Positions 6,871 through 16,744 of a stretch of DNA of 47,165 nt are shown here, one piece after another; position 1 is the stretch's first letter; every line of letters begins with the position of its first letter. The stretch spans positions 1-47,165 of the forward strand of contig NZ_JAAKZV010000037.1 in assembly GCF_011044975.1 (NCBI RefSeq), written 5' to 3'. The position numbers and the translations under genes were made by a program. The notes under the pieces are model-generated. The model saw only the letters and a list, made by a program, of their open reading frames with translations. It was not told the DNA's origin and ran no database searches. The stretch is from Streptomyces coryli (GTDB taxonomy: Bacteria; Actinomycetota; Actinomycetes; Streptomycetales; Streptomycetaceae).

Positions 6871-9755
6871 GGCGCCCCCTTCCTGGCGAGCTGGTAGCGC
6901 GCCCGCTCCTCGGTCTGCATGTCGATCTCGCCGCCGAGCGCCCGCACCATGTCCAGCACCACCCCGACCACCAGCAGATAGACCCCCAGGTCGAAGATGA
7001 CGGCGGTGCCCGCGTGCCAGTCGCCGATCAGCGGCAGGTGCCCGTGCCAGGTCCAGGCGTGCAGGACGGTGCCGCTCGCGAGGCCGGCGAGCGCGACGGT
7101 GGTGGACAGCGCCAGGCCGAGGCCGACGAAGAAGCCGGAGCGCACCGGGATCGCCGCCCGCAATTCGTGCCGCCCGCCCGCCAGATAACGGATCATCAGC
7201 CCCACGCCCGCGACCAGCCCGCCGACGAATCCGCCGCCGGGGAGGTTCTCGGCGCACAGCAGCAGATACACCGACAGCATCAGGATCGGGTGGAAGACGA
7301 TCCGGGCGATGACCTCGAAGACCACCGAGCGGTGCTCGGGCGCGAGGGTGTCCCCGGCCGCCAGCCAGCTGCCCTCCGGGGCGGCCTCCCGGTATCCGCC
7401 GCCCGGGCTGATCCGGCGCCCGATCAGCGACCAGGCGGTCAGCCCGCGGGGCAGCTGCTGCGCCTCTCCGGCGGGGCGCTGCCGGGGATATACGTACAGC
7501 AGGCTGGCCACGCCGAGCACGGCGGCCGCCAGCACGGCGGACTCCCCCATCGTGTCCCAGGCGCGGAAGTCCACCAGGATCGTCGCGACCACGTCCTTCA
7601 GCCCGTGGTGCTCCGTCTCCTCGGTCATCGCGGGCCCGGCCGGCGTCACCTGCCGCGCGGCCGCGGCCAGCCACAGCACCCACGCCAGCACCAGGCCGCT
7701 GACCGCCGCGAACACCATGCCCGCGGCCCGCCGGTTGCGGTGCCGCGCGTCGCCGAAGAAGAGCGGCAGCCGGCGCAGCACGAGCACCAGCACGACGGTC
7801 GACACGGTCTCGACCCCGAACTGGGTCAGCGCCAGATCGGGCGCACCGTGCACGACGTACAGCAGCGCCGTCCCGTAACCGGTCAGGCCGACCAGCACGG
7901 CCGCCTTCATCCGCCGCTGCACCACGAGGCACATCAGCGCGCACGCGCAGGTCAGCGCGCCGGCGGCGGCCTGCCACGCGGAGTCCCACACGCGTGGCGC
8001 GGGCGCGCCCTGCCAGGGCCGGTCGGCGGCGAGGACGGCGACGAGGCCGCTGACCATGACGGCGAGCAGCGTGACGACGTAGCTGGGCAGCGACCCCTTC
8101 TGCACGGTGCCGGTCACCTGGAGGGCGGCGCGTTCGAGCCCCAGCACGCTCCGCCCGAAGGCCTCGTCGGCCGTCGGCCAGGCGATCCGCCGCCCGATCC
8201 GCGCGACCTGCCGGCGCGCCGCGAACAGCGCCGCGCCGCCCGCCCAGGCCAGCACCGAAAGCCCGAGCGCGATCCCGAGGCCGTGCCACAGCGCGAGGTG
8301 GTACGGGTGCGCGGGCGCCGGGAACTGCGCCGCGTAACGCTCGAAGAGGCCGGTGAGCCACCCGACGCCGGGCCCGAACACCGCGCAGCCCACGGCGAGC
8401 ACCGCGGGCGGCGCCAGGAAGGCGGGCCCGGCCCGCCGCACCCGGGTGTCCTCGACCCCGGGCTTACGGGCGAACGCGCCCCACAGGAACCGCAGCGTGT
8501 ACGCGGTGGTCAGCGCCGACCCCGCGGTGGTCAGCGCCAGCACCCACCGCTCGGCCGTCCCGCCGTCCAGCAGCGCCGCGAACGCCGCCTCCTTCGCCGC
8601 GAACCCGAGCAGCGGCGGCAGCGCCGCCATCGACGCCCCGGCCACGACCGCGGTCGCGGCCACCCACGGCAGCGCCCGCCCCACCCCCGAGAGCCGCCGC
8701 AGATCCCGGGTCCCGGCGGCCCGGTCGACGATCCCGGTCACCAGGAACAGCGGCGCCTTGAACAGCCCGTGCGCCAGGATCATCGCGATCGCCGCGAGCG
8801 CGGTGTTGTACGTGCCCGCGCCCGCGAGCGCGATGAGAAAGCCGAGCTGGCTGACGGTCCCGTAGGCGAGGACGAGCTTGAGGTCGTTCAGCCGCAGCGC
8901 CCGCCAGCCGCCGAGCAGCATCGTCGCCGTCCCCAGCGTCAGCAGCAGCGGCCGCCACGCCGGCACGTCCGCGAAGGCGGGCGCCAGCCGCGCCACCAGA
9001 TACACCCCGGCCTTCACCATGGCCGCCGCGTGCAGATAGGCGCTGACCGGCGTCGGCGCGGCCATCGCGTTGGGCAGCCACAGACTCAGCGGCCAGATCG
9101 CCGACTTGGCGAGCGCCCCGCACAACACCAGCACCACGGCGGCCGAGACGGTGTTGGTGGCGGCGGGCGGGTCCTCGATGATCCGCGAGATCCGGTACGT
9201 CCCCGCCGCGTGCCCGAGCATCAGGAACCCGACGAACATGGCGAGCCCGCCGACCGTGGTGACGGTCAGCGCCTGCAGCGCGGACCTGCGGCCGGCGCGC
9301 TTCTCGCTGTCGTATCCGATCAGCAGGAAGGAGAGGACGGTGGTGAGCTCCCAGAAGAGATAGAGGGTGATCAGGTCGTCCGCCAGCACCAGCCCGAGCA
9401 TCGCCCCCGCGAACCCGAGCAGCGTGCCCGCGAACTGCCCCAGCCGGCGCGTCCCGCCGGCGAAGTAGCTGCCGCAGTAGAGCAGCACCAGGGCCCCGAC
9501 GCCGGCGGCCAGCAGCACCATGACCAACGCGAGCGCGTCCAGCCGGAAGGCGACATCGACCCCGTAGGGACCGATCCACGACCACGCCTCGGTGCGCGCC
9601 CCGCCCACCGCCACGCTCCCCCACTGCGCCACCGCCCAGCCGCACGCCACCGCGGGCGGCAGCGCCAGCACCACGAAACCGCGCGGCCCCGACCGCCGGA
9701 TCAGCGGGGCGGCGCAGAGCGCGACGGCGAAGTGGGCGAGGACCAGCCAGGTCAT
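6867..9755 (-). CDS. mrpA: Na+/H+ antiporter subunit A, fused to MrpB domain
   Basis: A 962-residue, 20-plus-helix subunit. Residues about 1-500 are the NuoL-like proton_antipo core (WLPNAMAAPTPVSAYLHAAAMVKAG and the later LVLAYGTVSQLGF). Residues 600-780 are the MbhD/MbhE-like extension (VQRRMKAAVLVGLTGYG, DLALTQFGVETVSTVVLVLVL). Residues about 815-945 form an MnhB domain (IARIVFHPILMLSVYLLLC, LPGGGFVGGLVAG). The fusion explains why no separate mrpB exists. It is the first gene of the operon. The ATG at 9755 has a weak AGGT just upstream and the AT-rich TATGCA at -12 to -7, so the message may be short-leadered or leaderless. It is divergent from the SRPBCC gene. Confidence 0.96.
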   Translation of the reverse strand: MTWLVLAHFAVALCAAPLIRRSGPRGFVVLALPPAVACGWAVAQWGSVAVGGARTEAWSWIGPYGVDVAFRLDALALVMVLLAAGVGALVLLYCGSYFAGGTRRLGQFAGTLLGFAGAMLGLVLADDLITLYLFWELTTVLSFLLIGYDSEKRAGRRSALQALTVTTVGGLAMFVGFLMLGHAAGTYRISRIIEDPPAATNTVSAAVVLVLCGALAKSAIWPLSLWLPNAMAAPTPVSAYLHAAAMVKAGVYLVARLAPAFADVPAWRPLLLTLGTATMLLGGWRALRLNDLKLVLAYGTVSQLGFLIALAGAGTYNTALAAIAMILAHGLFKAPLFLVTGIVDRAAGTRDLRRLSGVGRALPWVAATAVVAGASMAALPPLLGFAAKEAAFAALLDGGTAERWVLALTTAGSALTTAYTLRFLWGAFARKPGVEDTRVRRAGPAFLAPPAVLAVGCAVFGPGVGWLTGLFERYAAQFPAPAHPYHLALWHGLGIALGLSVLAWAGGAALFAARRQVARIGRRIAWPTADEAFGRSVLGLERAALQVTGTVQKGSLPSYVVTLLAVMVSGLVAVLAADRPWQGAPAPRVWDSAWQAAAGALTCACALMCLVVQRRMKAAVLVGLTGYGTALLYVVHGAPDLALTQFGVETVSTVVLVLVLRRLPLFFGDARHRNRRAAGMVFAAVSGLVLAWVLWLAAAARQVTPAGPAMTEETEHHGLKDVVATILVDFRAWDTMGESAVLAAAVLGVASLLYVYPRQRPAGEAQQLPRGLTAWSLIGRRISPGGGYREAAPEGSWLAAGDTLAPEHRSVVFEVIARIVFHPILMLSVYLLLCAENLPGGGFVGGLVAGVGLMIRYLAGGRHELRAAIPVRSGFFVGLGLALSTTVALAGLASGTVLHAWTWHGHLPLIGDWHAGTAVIFDLGVYLLVVGVVLDMVRALGGEIDMQTEERARYQLARKGAP

Positions 9756-9832
9756 TACCTATGCATATCCGTACATCAGGGACACGGTGAACGGGCCACG
9801 CCGAGAGCCGCCGACCGCGTAGCCTCGGCGCG
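9756..9832. promoter_or_regulatory. Divergent promoter region, mrp operon and SRPBCC gene
   Basis: These 77 bases separate the two start codons. On the plus side TAGCCT (9820-9825), a TANNNT -10 match, ends 8 bases before the ATG at 9833. On the minus side the sequence before the mrpA ATG is AT-rich with TATGCA. Clear -35 elements are not recognisable, so the promoters are inferred. Confidence 0.4.
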
Positions 9833-10267
9833 ATGGCGTATTTCCACCTCGAGCGGCACGTCCCGCTGCCCGCCGCGGAGGCCTGGCGGCGGGCCACCGA
9901 CTTCGCCCGGCACGCGGACGGCATCCCGGCCACGCGCATCGTGCGGTCCGGCGACATCGCCGCCGTGGGCGGACGGTTCACCGCGCGTACTGGATGGCGG
10001 CGGGTGGGCTTCGACGACCCGATGGAGATCGTGCGCTGGCAGCCCCCGGGCGACGGCGGTACGCCGGGCCGCTGCCGGCTGGAGAAGCGCGGCCGACTGG
10101 TGCGCGGATGGGCCGAGATCGAGGTGTACGGCGAAGGGGCGGGCACCCGCGTCGGATGGCGGGAGGAGCTGCGGCCGCTCGGCATGCCGCGGGTTTTCGA
10201 CCCCCTGCTGGCCCGCGCCGCGCGGGCGGTCTTCGGCCGGGCTCTCGACCGGCTGCTGCGGGGATAG
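9833..10267 (+). CDS. SRPBCC-family protein
   Basis: A 144-residue protein of the START/Bet v1-like (SRPBCC, polyketide cyclase/dehydrase) fold. It opens with the typical first strand and helix, FHLERHVPLPAAEAWRRATDFARHADGIP, and closes in an amphipathic helix rich in Arg and Ala (ARAAVFGRALDRLLR-like). Family members bind small hydrophobic ligands; no ligand or catalytic residue can be named here. No clear ribosome binding site precedes the ATG, and TAGCCT ends 8 bases upstream, which suggests a leaderless or nearly leaderless mRNA. It converges on the cholesterol oxidase gene. Confidence 0.82.
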   Translation: MAYFHLERHVPLPAAEAWRRATDFARHADGIPATRIVRSGDIAAVGGRFTARTGWRRVGFDDPMEIVRWQPPGDGGTPGRCRLEKRGRLVRGWAEIEVYGEGAGTRVGWREELRPLGMPRVFDPLLARAARAVFGRALDRLLRG

Positions 10268-10276
10268 GGCGATCTG

Positions 10277-10341
10277 CGGGTCGTCCGGAGCGCCGGGTGC
10301 GGACCCGCGGTGCGGGCGGGGGCGGCGCTGCGCAGCCGCGC
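10277..10341. terminator. Convergent hairpin region
   Basis: Between two convergent stop codons lie two GC-rich inverted repeats: CGGGTC (10277-10282) with GACCCG (10302-10307), and GCGGC (10322-10326) with GCCGC (10335-10339). There is no T tract, which is usual for GC-rich actinomycete terminators. It could serve both strands. Confidence 0.4.
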
Positions 10342-10344
10342 TGA

Positions 10345-12170
<1,826 letters not shown>

Positions 12171-12205
12171 CAATGGAGCTGTAACGCGAGCCGAGGAGTT
12201 CCGGC

Positions 12206-13069
12206 ATGGTCACCACCCGCTTGCTCGAATCGTCCGCGATGCTGTCGTACGACCCGGCGGTGGAAGTCGACTGGGACACCCCGCTGGACAAGGACTTCCA
12301 CGGCGCCAGCCCGGAGTGGTCCACGCTCTACGGCACCAAGTACTGGGACGAGATGACCGAGGCCCAGCAGAAGGAACTGACCCGCCAGGAGGCGGCGTCG
12401 GTCGCCTGCACCGGCATCTGGTTCGAGATGATCCTGCAGCAGATGATCCTGCGCGACGTCTACGCCAAGGACGCCTCCTCCGACGACGTCCAGTGGGCGC
12501 TGACGGAGATCGCCGACGAGTGCCGGCACTCCATCATGTTCGCCCGCGGCGCCCGCAAGCTGAACGCGCCCCCGTACAAGCCGCACCGCGTCGCCATCGA
12601 GCTCGGCCGCGCCTTCAAGACGATCGCCTTCGGCGAGGCCGCCTACGCCGCGATCCTCGTCGCCGAGGAGGTCCTCGACGTCATGCAGCGCGACTGGATG
12701 CGCGACGAGCGGGTGGTGCCCTTCGTCCGCACCATCAACAACATCCATGTCGTCGAGGAATCCCGGCACATGAAGTTCGCCCGGGACGAGACCAAGAAGC
12801 GGCTGGCGAAGGCCGGTTGGGTCCGCCGCCAGATCCACGCCCTCGTCATCTCGATCGCCTCGTACGTGATCGTCACCAGCATGGTGAACAAGAAGGTCTA
12901 CCAGCGCGCGGGCCTGGACAGCGAACGCGCCATCGCCGAGGCGCAGGCCAACGAGCACCACAAGTCGATGATGCGCTCGAGCTGCGCCGGGCTGATGGAA
13001 TTCCTCGCCTCCGCCAAGCTGCTCACGAAGCCCGCGCTCGTGTTCTACCGACGCGCCCACCTGATCTGA
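12206..13069 (+). CDS. AurF-like di-iron oxygenase
   Basis: A 287-residue, all-helical protein of the ferritin-like di-iron oxygenase family that includes the p-aminobenzoate N-oxygenase AurF. The metal ligands are visible: Glu105-x-x-His108, Glu154, His181-x-x-x-Glu185-x-x-His188, with Glu74 as the probable first ligand. The 105-to-188 spacing reproduces Glu136/His139, Glu196, His223, Glu227 and His230 of AurF. A ribosome binding site (GAGGAG) precedes the ATG. It is followed after 38 bases by the FprB-type reductase, which could deliver electrons to the di-iron centre. It is divergent from choA across a 220-base region. The substrate is unknown; amine N-oxidation or another O2-dependent step are both possible. 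Confidence 0.88.
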   Translation: MVTTRLLESSAMLSYDPAVEVDWDTPLDKDFHGASPEWSTLYGTKYWDEMTEAQQKELTRQEAASVACTGIWFEMILQQMILRDVYAKDASSDDVQWALTEIADECRHSIMFARGARKLNAPPYKPHRVAIELGRAFKTIAFGEAAYAAILVAEEVLDVMQRDWMRDERVVPFVRTINNIHVVEESRHMKFARDETKKRLAKAGWVRRQIHALVISIASYVIVTSMVNKKVYQRAGLDSERAIAEAQANEHHKSMMRSSCAGLMEFLASAKLLTKPALVFYRRAHLI

Positions 13070-13107
13070 CGCCTCCGTTACGAGCCCCAGGGACCCGAGC
13101 CGCACCC

Positions 13108-14817
13108 ATGACGTACGCCATCACCCAGACCTGCTGCAACGACGCCACCTGCATAGCCGTCTGCCCGGTCAACTGCATCCACCCCACCCCCGAGGAACGC
13201 GCCTTCGGCAGCACCGAGATGCTGCACATCGACCCCAAGGCCTGCATCGACTGCGGCGCCTGCGCCGACGCCTGCCCGGTCGACGCGATCTTCCCGGTGG
13301 AGGAGCTGACCGGTCCGCAGCGCCAGTACGCGGCCATGAACGCGGCGTACTACGCGGACGCCGATCAGCAGGAGCCCCCCGCCGGCAGCCCGAACTTCCA
13401 CGCCTGGGGCCCGCCCGTCTTCGACCGCGTCCTGCCCTCGGACTTCCGCCCGCTGCGGGTCGCGGTGATCGGCACCGGTCCGGCCGGCATGTACGCGGCC
13501 GAGGACCTGCTCCTCCACACCAGCGCCGAGGTCACCCTGATCGACCGGCTCCCGGTGGCGGGCGGCCTGGTCCGCTACGGGGTGGCGCCCGACCACCCCG
13601 GCACCAAGGGCATCGGCGGCACCTTCGCCCGCTTCCACAACCACCCCCGGGTGCGCCTGCTCCTCGGGCTGCACGTCGGCGACGACGTATCGACGGCCGA
13701 AGTAGCCGCCCACCACGACGCGGTCATCTACGCGGTCGGCGCCTCCACCGGCCGCCGCCTGGACATCCCCGGCGAGGACCTGACCGGCAGCATCACCGCG
13801 ACGGACTTCGTCGCCTGGTACAACGCCCACCCAGACATCGCCCCGGACGCGATCGACTTGTCGTCGACAGAGCGCGTGGTCGTCGTCGGCAACGGCAACG
13901 TCGCCCTGGACGTGGCCCGCATCCTGGTCGCGGACCCGGCGGAGCTGGCCGGCACGGACATCGCGGACCACGCGCTCGCGGCACTGCGCGCGTCGAAGGT
14001 GCGCGAGGTGGTGCTGCTGGGCCGCCGCGGGCCGGAACATCTGGCGTGCACGCGGCCGGAGTTGCTGGCGCTGAAGCACCTGCGGGGTGTCGAGGTCACG
14101 GTCGACGCGCACGATCCGCGTACCGCGGACGCGATCGACGCGGCGGGGCCCGACGACACGGCGGCGCTGCTGACGGGGCTGCCGCGGACAGCGGTCGACT
14201 GGTCGGCACCGCCTGCGGAGGGCCGCCGGATCGTCTTCCGGTTCCACTCGGCGCCGGTGGCGGCGGATGGTGCGGAGGGGGTGGGGGCGGTACGCGTGAC
14301 GGGGCGCGCGGCTTCGGCGGACGGCTCCGACGGCTCGGAAGGTCGCGGCGGCTCCGACGGCTCCGACGGCTCCGAGGCGGCGATCCCCGCCGGCCTCCTC
14401 GTCCGTGCCATCGGCTATCGCGGTGCCCCCGTCACCGGCCTCCCCTTCGACGACGAGACCGGCACCGTCCCGCACACCGCCGGCCGCGTGACCGGTCACC
14501 CCGGCACCTACGTCGTCGGCTGGATCAAGCGCGGACCCTCCGGCGGCATCGGCGCCAATCGCGCCTGCGCCGCCGAGACGATCAGCACCCTCCTCGCCGA
14601 CGCCGTCGACGGCTCGCTCACCGAACCCGCCCGCTCCACCCGCGAGTTCCGCCGCCTGGCCCGCCGCCGCACCCGCCACCTGGTGGACGCCCGCGGACTG
14701 GCCGCGATCGAGCGCACCGAGCGGGCCCGCGGCGCCCGCGAGGGCCGCACCCGGGTCAAGCTGGCGACGGTCCCGGAGCTGGTCGCGGCGGCGCGCAGCC
14801 GCCGGCTGGTGCGCTGA
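13108..14817 (+). CDS. fprB: Ferredoxin--NADP+ reductase, FprB type (ferredoxin fusion)
   Basis: A 569-residue fusion. The first 60 or so residues are a bacterial ferredoxin with Cys9, Cys15, Cys19 and Cys23 (motif resembling the 3Fe-4S half of 7Fe ferredoxins) and a standard CxxCxxCxxxCP (46, 49, 52, 56). From about residue 113 it is an adrenodoxin-reductase-like flavoprotein with the FAD motif GTGPAG, the GGLVRYGVAPDHPGTK segment, an NADP motif VVVGNGNVALDVAR and the closing GWIKRGPSGGIGANR. It should pass electrons from NAD(P)H through FAD to its own clusters. A Ser-Asp-Gly-rich insertion near residues 405-423 is encoded by tandem repeats. The ATG is 38 bases after the oxygenase gene, so I infer a working pair. 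Confidence 0.95.
   Translation: MTYAITQTCCNDATCIAVCPVNCIHPTPEERAFGSTEMLHIDPKACIDCGACADACPVDAIFPVEELTGPQRQYAAMNAAYYADADQQEPPAGSPNFHAWGPPVFDRVLPSDFRPLRVAVIGTGPAGMYAAEDLLLHTSAEVTLIDRLPVAGGLVRYGVAPDHPGTKGIGGTFARFHNHPRVRLLLGLHVGDDVSTAEVAAHHDAVIYAVGASTGRRLDIPGEDLTGSITATDFVAWYNAHPDIAPDAIDLSSTERVVVVGNGNVALDVARILVADPAELAGTDIADHALAALRASKVREVVLLGRRGPEHLACTRPELLALKHLRGVEVTVDAHDPRTADAIDAAGPDDTAALLTGLPRTAVDWSAPPAEGRRIVFRFHSAPVAADGAEGVGAVRVTGRAASADGSDGSEGRGGSDGSDGSEAAIPAGLLVRAIGYRGAPVTGLPFDDETGTVPHTAGRVTGHPGTYVVGWIKRGPSGGIGANRACAAETISTLLADAVDGSLTEPARSTREFRRLARRRTRHLVDARGLAAIERTERARGAREGRTRVKLATVPELVAAARSRRLVR
14320..14376 (+). repeat. Tandem GACGGCTCC repeats inside fprB
   Basis: Copies and near-copies of the 9-base unit GACGGCTCC occupy this stretch, interrupted once by GAAGGTCGCGGC. 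They encode a Ser-Asp-Gly-Ser-type loop between two beta-strand regions of the reductase. Being in-frame multiples of nine, the copy number could vary without frameshift. Confidence 0.75.
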
Positions 14818-14821
14818 CCTC

Positions 14822-15046
14822 TCAGCCCCAAGTGCACTGCGGGCAGCGGCACGACCATTCGTCCGGGACCGGTCGCCGGTCCGGCGGGTCGTCCCGCTCG
14901 CGCGGCCGCACGATGTCACGGGCGCGGCGCATGCCGGTCAGCTGTTGCTTGAGGACGGGGTCGGCGGTGGGCTGGAGGCGGGCTATCGCGCGGTCGATCT
15001 CTTCGCACAGCCGATGGCGGATCGCGTGCTCCATGTCTTCTGCCAC
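14822..15046 (-). CDS. Small protein with C-terminal CxCxxC motif
   Basis: A 74-codon gene directly behind the decarboxylase. The GTG at 15046 has a perfect AGGAGG 5 bases upstream, the best ribosome binding site in the area. The gap to the decarboxylase stop is only 13 bases, so the two form an operon. The protein starts VAEDMEHAIRHRL, is predicted helical and charged (CEEIDRAIARLQP), then has a Pro/Arg-rich linker and ends DEWSCRCPQCTWG. The Cys-x-Cys-x-x-Cys ending could bind zinc or an Fe-S cluster. I recognise no family. It may be a partner of the decarboxylase; that is inferred from position only. Confidence 0.72.
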   Translation of the reverse strand: MAEDMEHAIRHRLCEEIDRAIARLQPTADPVLKQQLTGMRRARDIVRPRERDDPPDRRPVPDEWSCRCPQCTWG

Positions 15047-15059
15047 GATGCCCTCCTGT

Positions 15060-16496
15060 TCAGGCGCTGTTGGTGTCGTACGCGTCCGGCGCGGCCATCG
15101 CTTCCAGGAAGCTGTCGATGGTCTCGTCGGTGACGTGCGGCATGACGTAGAGATGCGCCTCATCGCGCAACCGGCCGTCCGGTCCCGGCGTCTGCTGGCC
15201 CACCAGACCGAAGGCCCGCATGATGTGCTCCGCGGGCCGAAGGAAGCGGATGGCCAGTGCGTTCCGGGCGCGTTCCGCCGCGATATGCGGGCCCAGTTCA
15301 CCGAGGCGCTCATGGGTGTGCGCGGCCAGCCGCAGGCAGCGCTCCACCGCCTCGATCTGCCGGTCGTGGGTGCGCTGGGAGATCGCCGCCCACAGCAGCA
15401 GCGGGGCCAGTCCGTCCCGCGCTCCACCGATCGTCGTGTCCGGGGAGCCGACGTAGCCCGGCTTGGAGGGGGGAGCGACACGCAGCTCGTTGCGGGTGAG
15501 GTACACGCCCGTCGGGTACGGGGTGCCGAACCACTTGTGCCCGCTGGTCACGATCGAGCACACGTAGGGCAGCCGGAAGTCGAAGACCGGCGCGTTGCCG
15601 TATCCCCCGGCCATTTCGAGAAAGGGGAGATAGCCGGCGCCCAGCGCCCCGTCGACATGAATCCAGTAGCCCCGCCGCTGGGTTTCCGAACCGAGGAGGC
15701 CGTGCCGCTCCAGGACCGGCTGCACACAGTCCCAGATTGCCCGGGGGTCATCGATCGCACCCTTGAAGGTGGATCCGACATTGCACACGACGATGGGGGC
15801 GTACCCACGGGCCGCGAAGAAGTCGATCAGCTGGGCGAGAGCCGCGGCGTCGACCAGACCGTCGTTCTTTCCGCACGCCTCCGTGGGCACGGAAAGCGGC
15901 CAGGTGCCGTCGTCGGTGATGGGGCATTGTCCGGGAAAGTCACGGCTGCCGACGTCGCCCATCATGTCGAGCTGCAGCATCTGGGCGGCCTTGGCGAAGC
16001 TGTAATGCACCTCCCGGGATGCGAACAGCAGCGGTTTGCGGGCCGCGGATTCCTGCCCTCCCGGTACAGTGCCGCACAGGTCTCGGCCGGCCAGATAGTC
16101 GCGCGCATTCCACAGGCAGTACAGCGTCCCTTCCGTGGACCCCATCGACAGCACATACCCCCACGACGCCGCACGCGTTGCCGGATCCGCGGTCGAGTCC
16201 TCACCTGCCAGCGGCGGCGCGTGCCAGAGGTGAGCGAAGTATTTCAGCACCTCCTGTTCCAGGAATTTGGTGTTGAGCTTGGTGAGCGAATTCGCCATCG
16301 GGTCACCGATGTTGTCGAGGTGCAGGTCGAGGAAATCGGTGATGGGCTTGGGCATGTCGATGTCCTGCGACCACTGATAGCCAAGCATCTTCCGCTGTGC
16401 GCTACGGAAGTAGTGCGCCAATTCGCGAAGGTCTTCCGTATTGGCCCGGGTACGCCCATCGGGCGCCAACTTGAAAGCACGCAGCATTGATTCCAT
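15060..16496 (-). CDS. PLP-dependent decarboxylase, histidine-decarboxylase-like
   Basis: A 478-residue group II amino-acid decarboxylase. PLP binds at Lys321 in SIVTSGHKWFGTPYPTG. His164 (SREVHYSF) should stack on the cofactor ring and Asp282 (WIHVDGALGAG) should pair with the pyridine nitrogen. The early GDPMANSLTKLNTKFLEQEVL stretch resembles bacterial histidine and tyrosine decarboxylases more than glutamate decarboxylase. I therefore favour histidine to histamine, but the substrate is not proven. The ATG at 16496 has AAGGGA 7 bases upstream; a TTG two codons earlier is less likely. It is preceded by a 248-base structured leader and followed by the small Cys-motif protein. Confidence 0.88.
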   Translation of the reverse strand: MESMLRAFKLAPDGRTRANTEDLRELAHYFRSAQRKMLGYQWSQDIDMPKPITDFLDLHLDNIGDPMANSLTKLNTKFLEQEVLKYFAHLWHAPPLAGEDSTADPATRAASWGYVLSMGSTEGTLYCLWNARDYLAGRDLCGTVPGGQESAARKPLLFASREVHYSFAKAAQMLQLDMMGDVGSRDFPGQCPITDDGTWPLSVPTEACGKNDGLVDAAALAQLIDFFAARGYAPIVVCNVGSTFKGAIDDPRAIWDCVQPVLERHGLLGSETQRRGYWIHVDGALGAGYLPFLEMAGGYGNAPVFDFRLPYVCSIVTSGHKWFGTPYPTGVYLTRNELRVAPPSKPGYVGSPDTTIGGARDGLAPLLLWAAISQRTHDRQIEAVERCLRLAAHTHERLGELGPHIAAERARNALAIRFLRPAEHIMRAFGLVGQQTPGPDGRLRDEAHLYVMPHVTDETIDSFLEAMAAPDAYDTNSA

Positions 16497-16744
16497 GCAC
16501 AAATCCCTTCTTCGCGGCTCTGCCCTGAGACTGACTCAGGGATTCCGGGAGGCCTGTCACTCAACTCCCGGCCGGCGGCCGGCGGCGTTTCCGCACTCGC
16601 TTCGGCCCTTACCCGAGCCTCCGGGATGAATGTTGCCGGGTCAACATAGCCAGGGGGGCGCGCGAAGCATGCCGGAACTCCCGACTGCGTCGAGCGCGGG
16701 GCGATCCCCGTATTCACCCACGAAGTTGGTTACTCCGATAATCG
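16497..16744 (-). promoter_or_regulatory. Structured leader of the decarboxylase gene
   Basis: There is no gene in these 248 bases. Three perfect hairpins stand out: CCCTGAG/CTCAGGG (16523-16529 with 16535-16541), CCGGGAG/CTCCCGG (16545-16551 with 16565-16571), and TGTTG/CAACA (16631-16645). On the minus strand a TTGACC (16639-16644) could be a -35 box, giving a transcript with a long leader. The fold does not match any riboswitch class I can recognise, so regulation by attenuation is only a possibility. Confidence 0.4.

Noticed and set aside
14320-14376. A CRISPR-like array.
   Set aside because: The repeats are nine bases long, contiguous and inside a coding frame, with no spacers or cas genes.
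16497-16744. A known riboswitch class (SAM, cobalamin, TPP, glycine) in the decarboxylase leader.
   Set aside because: The conserved core sequences of these classes are not present; only generic hairpins remain.
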